Positions 13,401-23,100 of a stretch of DNA of 64,000 nt are shown here, piece by piece. Made by a program: the position numbers and the translations under genes. The notes beneath the pieces were generated by a model. That model did no database searches. It saw only the letters and a list, made by a program, of their open reading frames with translations, and had not been told where the DNA came from. The stretch is from Macquaria australasica (Eukaryota; Chordata; Actinopteri; Centrarchiformes; Percichthyidae). Numbering within the stretch: the first letter of the stretch is position 1; every line of letters starts with the position of its first letter. The stretch spans positions 558,001 through 622,000 of the forward strand of contig SEMN01000031.1 in NCBI GenBank assembly GCA_005408345.1, in the 5' to 3' direction.

Positions 13401-16229
13401 GCTAATACCATCTGGCTGGAGACCATAATGAGGTCCATACTTCATAATTACAGCCCAGAGAGAAAAGTGGGGGGGCACGCTGAAGCAGACAGGTTAACTC
13501 TCTGGCCCTATCTATCAGAGGCATCTTTGGTATCGACCACGCAATGTTAGCTGGGACAGTAAGATGATACTGCAGGCCTCGACGAACATAGAGCACTTTA
13601 CAGCGCTGCATTTGGACAAATGGATATTCTGTGCTGCCCGCCTACCGCACTTGAATGTCCCAAGACATTTTGCCCGAACCCATTTCCTTTTTTTTTAAAT
13701 TTGTACTTTCCATGGAAGGAGAAAGAGGAGGAGGAGGAGAAGGAGCACAAAAGTAGAAAGCAGAATAAAGGAGAAGGGTGGGGTGATGAATGGTGAAGTG
13801 AAACGCTCTGATTTGACACTAAGGTAATGTAGTTTGACTGAACCGGGGGAGGTGAACTAATTGATTCTGAGAGATTAGGGGTGGAGGCCCAGCAGGTGTG
13901 TGGGGGGTTGAAGAGGTCCTTCCCGCCGTTTTATACGCTGCTGCATTCCACTCATTTTCTCCCTTAACCTTGTTTGACTGTGAAAGGGGGAGGGAGGAGA
14001 GAGGAGGAGGAGAAAGAAAGTAGAAAAGGGGGAACAGGAGGTGCCAGTGGCCTTTTCTGCACAACCCTCTGTGTCACTCTTTTCATTTTGGAGGAGGGGA
14101 GACAGGAAGAGAAGGAAAGAAGAGGAGGGGGACAGACCTTTGCCGGCCTGTCAGGAATTATCTCACAACCCCCAGTCTGACCTTAGACGCACTGTGCTTT
14201 CTCTCTCCATCCAGCCTCCCTCCTCCTCCTCCAAATGCTTCTTCACACCCCTCCCTGCTAATCTCCACTACTCTCCTCTGTGCCCTCCCCTCCTTCCTCC
14301 TCTTCCTCTCTCATCTTCCCCCTCTTCTGTTGCTGGGGCAACGCTATCTGGCACGGCTGATCGTTATGTAAATTGGGCTGGGGCCCTGACCAGAACAGCC
14401 TGTAAAATCATATTAGGCGCAGCAAAGAGGCAGGTCATTAAATTGAATTTTCGGCCTGTCGATCTGATCGGTACGGGAAATTAATGAGGGATAACTGGGA
14501 GTCGGGTGGGGGGTGGGGAGGGGGCTGCACTAGGGGGGCAGACATGGAGCGAGAGAAAGAAAGAAAGGGAGGGAGCTCTATGGAGACTCATAAACCATCA
14601 TCATTAGCGGGGGCTGGATACAATGACACACAGTAGGATTAGAGTGTTTCAGTATCACACCACTTCTGGCTGCAAGGGGAGCAACATGGGGCTTGTAGGA
14701 AACAGCGGTATGCTGATACACTCAGCTATTAGAGCAACAACATTACAAACCCTCACCACAAACCGATTCACAAAGAAAGGCGTCCATTTGTTCATAGCAA
14801 ACCGCCACTCCAGACCACCATTTGAAGCCAAAAACATTCACGGAAGTCAGGTGCACTCTGCCTTTTGTGCTGAATTGTTCGGCGCGCTGTGCTAAAAACA
14901 CACAGGTCTCTCTCAGCGGTTCTTTCTGAAAGGAGAGCTGGAGCACCAGGTGCTTTGAGGGCTGAGATCATGCAGAGCTGCATTCAGGTTTTTATTTCTT
15001 TAGGGTTAAATGTTCCTGAACCCTTGGCTTCCTCTGAAATTTACCCCAGAGTTAAAATATTACTTTAGAGCCAGGAAATGAAAAACAATGAAACAGACTT
15101 CCTTTGCATCCATTTTTCTTTTTGTTGCGATGCTGATGCCATACATTTAACAGTCATATCTCAGCTACAATTTCAGAGAATGTGAGGGCAAATATGACTC
15201 CCACGTCAACCTGAGAGACATACTGCAAAAGCCCTCAACTGAATCGCTGCTTTTATCAGCTACATCTTGTCCTTCCTTTTCGAATTTAGTCACTCCACTC
15301 TGTTCAGACAGAGTTCACACGTTAGGGAGGGCAAACGGGAACATGGCTTATTTACACAACTTTTTCACTGCCATTTTGGATTGGGGAAAAGTACTGATAA
15401 CACATCACATCCAAAGACTCGCAGCACTCTTAAATGACTCCCACTTTACTTTGGAGGCACTATTTTCCGCAGTGCTTTTAGTGGCAGACACAGGGCCCTG
15501 GAAAGGGTTTATTGTCACTTAAAGCCACTGAAAACAGAAGCCTTTGAGCCGGCAGAAGCTTTTCACTGCAGCTCCACAATTACAGGTACTCAGGGTTGTC
15601 TAGTAGCACCAGAGCTTGGAGAGGCTCTCTCTGCGCTGCATCCCTCTGTCAATGGTGCGTTGAAAGCCATTTGGCTGTTTGTCGCTCCAGGCATTAGCCC
15701 CCAAGTGGAGAGCAGAGTCTCTGACGAGGATTCAATTGGCGAGGAAACCAAGTGGCATATGATGGTGGGGAGGTGGGGCAGAGATGGCTGTTTGGGAATT
15801 ATCTTCTCAGCCAGAGCAGAGGAAGAAAGAGGCACTTAGAGGTATATTGTTCATTACAAATGCATGAAGGATGTTTTGCATGTGCATGTCATTCTATTTT
15901 GAGCTCATACACACAGAACTGGAGTGACATCCTTTTCTGCAGGGGAGCTCATGGAAATGGGCTGTTTTCCAACAGATTACACCTGATTTCGTTAGAATTC
16001 AAATCATGTAGACAATTTTTTTTTTCTAGATTTCCTTTTTGAATTATGCAGTTTATATGTACAGACACACACACACACACACACAACCATCATCAGCTGG
16101 TTGAGTGCACACACACACACCTAGACACTAATTGTGTAACACTGTTCTACCAGCTCTTCTAGCCTGGCTATCAAAATAAAGCATGTCTCACAGCCTCCAA
16201 TAACCTTGTCAAACTCCCTTGAGAAAAAG

Positions 16230-16275
<46 letters not shown>

Positions 16276-19200
16276 CTCGTAGTCAGTTTATTTTGGCTTG
16301 GAGACAGGTCGGCCATCATCACCTTGGCAAACAATTCCAGGAATCCTGTATAAATTATTCATTTGCACAAGCTCTCTTTCTCCCTCCCCCCTCTGCTCCT
16401 CCTTTCGCCCTCTTCCTCCATCCAGGAAACGGACGCGACTCTCCTTGATAAAGCACTTTCTTGGTTCCCCTCATTCACTCAACAAGTGAGGAAATGGATA
16501 CATACAGCAGATACACAAAATGGCTACCCTAAGGTGCGACACAATTAAGCAGCTGAATATAATAGCATAGTACGGGATCGGCTGATGGTTAATTCTGTTC
16601 ATGTTCCTTTTGCTTTCAGTTTACCAAAGAGAGAAGTGAAATCAAAATGTAGGCAAGCGTACACGAGATAAACAGGGACCACAACAGAGAACAGAGGTAG
16701 CGAAAAACAAAGCAACCCACACCCCAAAGTCAGCAGGGCATGTTGCTGAGGCAGCCTAATGAGCTGCGCTAATTAAAATCACTTATTGACAGCAAGCGAG
16801 GGTGATTACCTCCACCCTGCACTCTTTGCCATCATAAGAGACACTGTCAAAACAAATTACCCCCCGGCAGCCACACACATCCCTTCGCTAGCAACCATTC
16901 AGCTCAGCAGCAGCGTAGGGGAAGTTGTGTATCTACTGGAACTGGAATTACAGTGTGTGTGTGTGTGTGTGTGTGTAAAGACACAACTGATGTCACCATG
17001 TAAGGGATATGAGTATTTATTCATATGTGCATATGTGTGTGTGTTCGTGCCCAATCCCCTGCTTTTTAATCCAGCTTTGTAGCAATAACACAAAGTGAGT
17101 TTATCACGTCTTTTTTTTTTTTTTTTTACACGCTGCAATAAATCTTCAACACAAGCGAAGTAGTAATATGCCTGCCTGCATCCAATAATACAGCCCCCCC
17201 CCACCCACCCCCACCCCCTTTCTACCAATAACAGGGGCAGCTAAGGGCTGTCTGTTTACCTCTCGCTGATGTCATCACAAACACTCGTTCAACCAGGGAT
17301 GGGAGAGGGGAGAGAGGGAGGTGGCAGGAATCATGCATTATTCAGAGTGCTCCGTCGTCGACTCCACTGGGCTTATTGATAAACAAAGGAGATGCACAGG
17401 AGAGGACCAGTCGATTAACTCATTTACCCTGAAGCCTCTCACTCCTTCCTGTCTCCACCCCACCCCACCCCCACACACATCTCCTTGCTTTGTCCACTGC
17501 CACCAGCATCCACCCACAACAACCAGCTCCTCCCCCACCCAGCATCGCTTCAGCCTCCTTGTTGGTGATAAGTGCCTGACAGAAAACGCTCAAGAACGGG
17601 GAGGAGGGGGTGAGAGGCAGCGAGCTCCTTGATAAACAGAAAATACCTAGTTAGCACACACACATACACCACGCGCCTACAAAAACGTCTGCAGCTGATG
17701 AATTGTGCTGCTGCTCCAACTGGGCTACCCTCCCACTGATGCCATTAACCTTCTGGATCTGAGGGGCCACGAAGCCTCCGCCCCACCCCTCTCCCTGTCT
17801 CTCTTTCTCCCTCTCTGACAGACTCCCACTCTCATACATCATATCACACAGCTAATGACACAAGGGCCATCATTCACATCACATCATCGGGGTGGCGGGG
17901 CAGACCCGAGGAGGGGGGCGGCAATGAAAAGACATAAGGGCACGAGGAGGAGGTGGAAAAAGGAGAAGTGAGGAGGCAAAGGTGACTGAGGGGAAGCAGA
18001 AGGCAAGACAGAATCAGAGAAAATGGAAATGTAAGTGTAGAAAGATAAAAAGAGGGGCATCTTGAGATTACGTTTTCCCTCTCTTTAAGTGAACTGAATG
18101 AAAGATTATGCTGATGTCTGGTAATACAAAAGAAAATGTGGGTTTCAAATGACTGACTAAAAGGCCTCAGGTCAGATCTTTAGCTAAACAGAGTGGTTTT
18201 GCAGTGTTCTTTACAGGGGTAATCTGACGTTTATAGAGGGGTGTTGTGTTGCATACAGGACTATGATGTCTACAGCAGACATGGGATCAGCAGATGTCTT
18301 ATCCCAACCACACCAAACACTAACCAGCCAATTACAGCCGACCAGACGGCTTGCACACTCCTTATCCTGTGGACACGCCTAAACACTTCAGATGAAATGC
18401 TCAAAATGCCCACCTTCAGACATCTTACAGGTATGAAAGAGCTTATACATGCTATTATGTGATACTTTTGTATTTTCGATTAAATTCTTTAAAAATCAAT
18501 CTGCAAAGTTTGGGCTGCAACTAACAACTATTTTTAAAAGTGTGCAGGAGCTCTCTCTTCTCTTGCCTACAGACATCTCCTCCTACGCACCTCTCTACAA
18601 GATACTGAAGGTGTGCATGAGCCTTTACAGTCATTGTTTAGTCCATTAAAAAAAATGTTTCATTTCCCAGAGTCCAACACGACATCCTGAGAGAGCTTGT
18701 TTTGTTAAACCAACAGTCCAAAAGAATAAGATATTCAATTTACAATAATGTAAACTACAGAAAAGCAGCAAATCTTCATGTTTAAGAAGCTGAACCCAGT
18801 GACCGTTTTGCATCTTTTCTTGATTACTTACTTATCAGAAATTGCTCTTGATTAATTTTCTGTCTGATTTTCCCTCCAATAATTGTTTCAAAAAACCCAC
18901 ACTGAATCCGAGGGATTACATGTTAAAGTGAGAACACTCATTTCCAACATGGTGTTGGAAGACATTCACACCCAAACCCTGTTGGGTTTGGTTAAAACGA
19001 ACCTTGGTGCGTTTGCCTGGTTAGTGCGGTTCATTCGGGCAGGTGTGCAGTAATCGCACTCGGGTGCAGCCTTGAGACCCTTTGGAGGAGGTGGTCTCGA
19101 CCCGGTTCCATAAAACTATGGAGTGGTTCGTTTGTGGTGGGAACGTGATCCGACATAACTACCAGGTGTACTCTGCAAGCTTGAGCTAAACAGCTCCTGT

Positions 19201-20044
19201 AGCCAGGTGTGCTTTGCATTCTGGGATGCGGCAGAGCCCGCAAACAGTTTCTAGTAGCAGCAGCTAGCCGGAGAATGAACCAGCAATGTTTCTCTCACAG
19301 AAATATGCACTTGTCCAGAACACAGGACCTTCTTCCTGTATTTACTTTCATGCTCGCGCCCCAGACACATCTGACCAATACATGGTTTATAGTGATGCAT
19401 TTTAGTTCGCTTGGATTTTTCCTCTGTGTGAAAACAAACCGAACCAAGGGGGAAAACGCTTCAAGTTTACAAACTCATCAACTGATTCAGACCAGAGCAA
19501 ACGAACTATAGGTGTGAAAACGTGTTTGGGTTGAGGGATGGTTTCCATAAACACTAGAACAACCTGCCTCCGAAACTCTGGACATGACAGGCCAAAGAAC
19601 AACTGGAAGCAAACCAACAAAGAAGACCCCCCCACCCCACCCTTCCTTCATGCCTCCAGCCTACTGAAATGGCTCCTTGGGTGGTGCAGATATTTTAGCC
19701 CTATTCATCCGTAGAAGTCTTTCCACTGCAGCATGATGCCCAGTGCTGGGTGGCAGCTGAACTAATGAGCTTTTAGCCTGGCTGGCACTGGGGGAGGCAG
19801 ACACTGAATAGTGCAGGCATGTGTGTGCACACACACACACACACATTCATTCAGAAGGACAAACCACACCAAAACACATCCTCTCAGACTGTCTGCCAAA
19901 TACTTCACTTTAATCTTATCAAACCATCCCCATCAGGCAGCGTGCCCTTCGTGTTGTTTAGCCTGTCAGCATTTTCACTACAGGAAGCCAGTATGTGTAT
20001 GCCTCCTAAAGCCATTTAAGGATGAGGGTAGAAACTAAGGTCAG

Positions 20045-20104
<60 letters not shown>

Positions 20105-23100
20105 GTGTGTTTATATTCCTCAATCACTAGGGGGAAAAAAACAAGTGTTTTGGCTGTACACAGACCATCCTTGATATGGCTACATACCTGTTTGTGCATC
20201 TCAATGTTGAGCCCGTAGGACATTTCATAGTACTGTAAAATAGGGGAGAAGAGAAAACATAAATACATAATAAAGTTAGCCTAAAACAAAGACTTTTCAC
20301 TGATGCATTTTCATTTCATTTTGTACATTGAATCAAATAATTAGAGGCAATACATGATCCCAGATTTGTATCCTTCATGATATACTGTATGCCCTTTCTT
20401 AATCCAAAGTTACTTTTGACTTTTCTCTACCTCTAAATCTGTGGTTCCCAACCTTTTTTGTTTGACATACCCCCACAGCCCTATCAGATGGGCCTAAGTA
20501 TGCCTTTATCATACCCCTTTGATAGAAGGGATGGCTTTATGGTATTTTTCAGTAGTTTTGGCCAAGTTTGCATTTGTTCTATTGTCATTTGGAGTGACAG
20601 AAACTGGTTGTTTCAACCACCTACAGTCTCTTTACTTTTAGCTTTTTGTTGTCTTTTGTCCAGCTAGTCATCCAAAGCACCCAAACAATAAAAGAGACAA
20701 GTTGACAAATTAAAAATTATTTTTTATTTTTTTTAAAAACACACAGACATTAACCAAAGAGTTTGACAACTTCATGTTCTTTCTTTGTGCAACCACAGCC
20801 GACACACGATTGGCTACTGTCCTCAGTTACTTCTACTGGGCACTGCCAGTCTTTGAGCTAAAAACGCTGTCTGCGGCTTCAAAAACCCAGGAGAAAGCCA
20901 ATACTATTATTGAAAACAACACTATCTGCTGTTGATTGCCAAAAGCTTGTGGAGCCCACCAACAGATACAAACTAAAGCCTTGTAGTTTGTCTGCCTTGT
21001 TTATAAAACACGCAGCAAACAGCTTCCACTTATTATAGCTACTCCCACCACCTTCTGGTTCCTCGCAGGGAAAATAATATTTAACAAACGTACTGCTGAG
21101 TTTGGTTTAAGTCATTCCTTTCAGGTACAAACGAGATAAGCACGCACATACACAAACTAAGAGTGAGCTCTAAGTTGCATCACTTGTCAGATAAAGATCA
21201 TTCCTTTTCCATACACACAATGCAGCTTTTTCTGTATTAGAAACAACCTTTTTGTCTATATTTGGTCATCAGGGAGCTCTGAACTGAATCTAACACGTTT
21301 TAATTGCAGTATTGGAGCAGTTTTATACAAAGATTTTAAATATGTAGTCTGGCTGTACAGTGGTTTAACATGGTTGGTTGCAGACGTATTGTAATGATAT
21401 TAGGGCTGAAACAATTACTTTAATCATTGATTCACTTGCTGATTATTTTCTTGTTTAACTGATAACTCATTTGGTCTATATGTCAAAAATAGCAAATAAA
21501 TGCCCATCACAATTGCCCAGAGCCCAACGTGACATCTTCAGATGTCTTGTTTAGTCCAAAATCCAAAGATATTCAGTTTACCGTCCCAAATCCCACATTT
21601 TGAGAAGCTGGAACCAGTAAATGTTTGGCATAAAATGACCTAAACAGACTTAATGGTCTTAAAAATAGTACTAATCAATTAAACTAGATGATATGACATC
21701 ACATTGTCCAAATTAGTAATTCAAAGCGAGTTTTTGTGTTACACATGTGCAGAGTTGTCTGATGCAATGCAAAACAGTGGAACACATGTCAGTTTCATTG
21801 CACTGCAAATCAATTTGATTATTTTGCATAAATTTCCCACATTGTGATAAAATGTTCTCATTGATATTGTGATATTTATTTCAACAATAACGCCTTGGCA
21901 CCAACAAGTAGTCTGTTATATTTATGGTTAGATATAAACACACCAAGTCTTCCCATATCTGAGAAACCCCTGGGTGAGTCAGAAGTGACACTGTGGTTCA
22001 TCTTGGGTGAGTTAGGAGATAAAAGAGATAATAATAATAATAATAATAATAATAAAAGAAACCCTCTGATTCATGAACAAAGCCAGCAGGCCCCGTGGGT
22101 CATGTTGGGTGTGTTACGGAGGGGTGGTGGAGGGTCATAAAGAGGACCCCAGGGCCATAGAGGGGGTCGTCACACCCCACAATCAATAGTTGGACATTTG
22201 ACCCCCGCTAGAGTTTCAACCACCCCTCCACACACACCCACCCTGCACCTTCTTATCCAATGAAAACACAGGCGAGGGTCAACAAAGCTAAGCAGGCACA
22301 AATGGCAAAATGGCCTTTGCAAAACACCACCTGTGACTGTTCACCTGAGGCTAAAGGGAGGATACATAACAGCATTAAATCAGATTCACAGTTTTACGAT
22401 GACTGCTCTTACCATGACGTAGTGACGCTGCATCTCTGTCTTTTCATTGGCCAGTTTGTCGTACTCCACTTTCAGACTTTAAAAAAAAGAAGAGAGAAAG
22501 AAAATTATGCTTTGTGGTAAGTTTGATATACGTTACATACATGAATTGAAGCACGTTCTTGATTTGGGTATATTAAGCCAAATAACAGATATATTTATGA
22601 GAGTAACATCAGTGTAGACTTGGTGCATGAAGCTACAAAAACAAAACGGGCAGCTTCCTCTTCCAGTTCTTTCCAGGAAGCCAATGCTGTTTACAGCAGG
22701 CTAGTCATTACCTGTGGTACTGGGCCTGCAGGAACTGAAATTCGTCTTTGATCCTGTCGCAGGACTCTGCCACGGTGAACTTGAAGCCAGGCTGCCCTGG
22801 TTGGTGAGGTGCCTGAACAGTGCAAAGTTGGAGATACCACAGGTGTAATTAAATAGTCCAGATAATAGTCTCATCTCTTTCTTGGTAAACTGTGTGTTTT
22901 TTCTCTCCGGATGGTTTGTCCTCACATTTCCCCTGAGCCCTGACTGGCTGAGGAAAGAGCACTCAACAACATGTGCAATGACAGAGGCGGATCACTTCAT
23001 CCGTCCTCAAAGTAATGTTACATGCACGGTATGGCAGAGGACAACGAGGGAGAGACACAAATAAAAAAATAATACACAATGTTGTGGGATTTGCTTAAAA

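Larger units (their letters stand above)
13143..20187 (-). other. tle3 intron 4 (largest intron here)
   Basis: A 7-kb intron without coding sequence. It holds several CA/GT tracts (13249-13267, 16065-16085, 16233-16274, 16953-16976, 19828-19845), a poly-T run (17111-17127), two MITE-like repeats between 18.5 and 19.5 kb, and repeat-free candidate regulatory blocks between 13.3 and 17.9 kb. Confidence 0.85.
20233..22412 (-). other. tle3 intron 3
   Basis: A 2.2-kb intron with a likely hAT-derived repeat near 20440, MITE copy 6 at 21.4 kb, and a (TAA)9 tract at 22028-22054. No coding sequence. Confidence 0.85.

Noticed and set aside
19209..19511. 100-codon frame
   Set aside because: Entirely inside the ttcacacc-ended MITE-like repeat.
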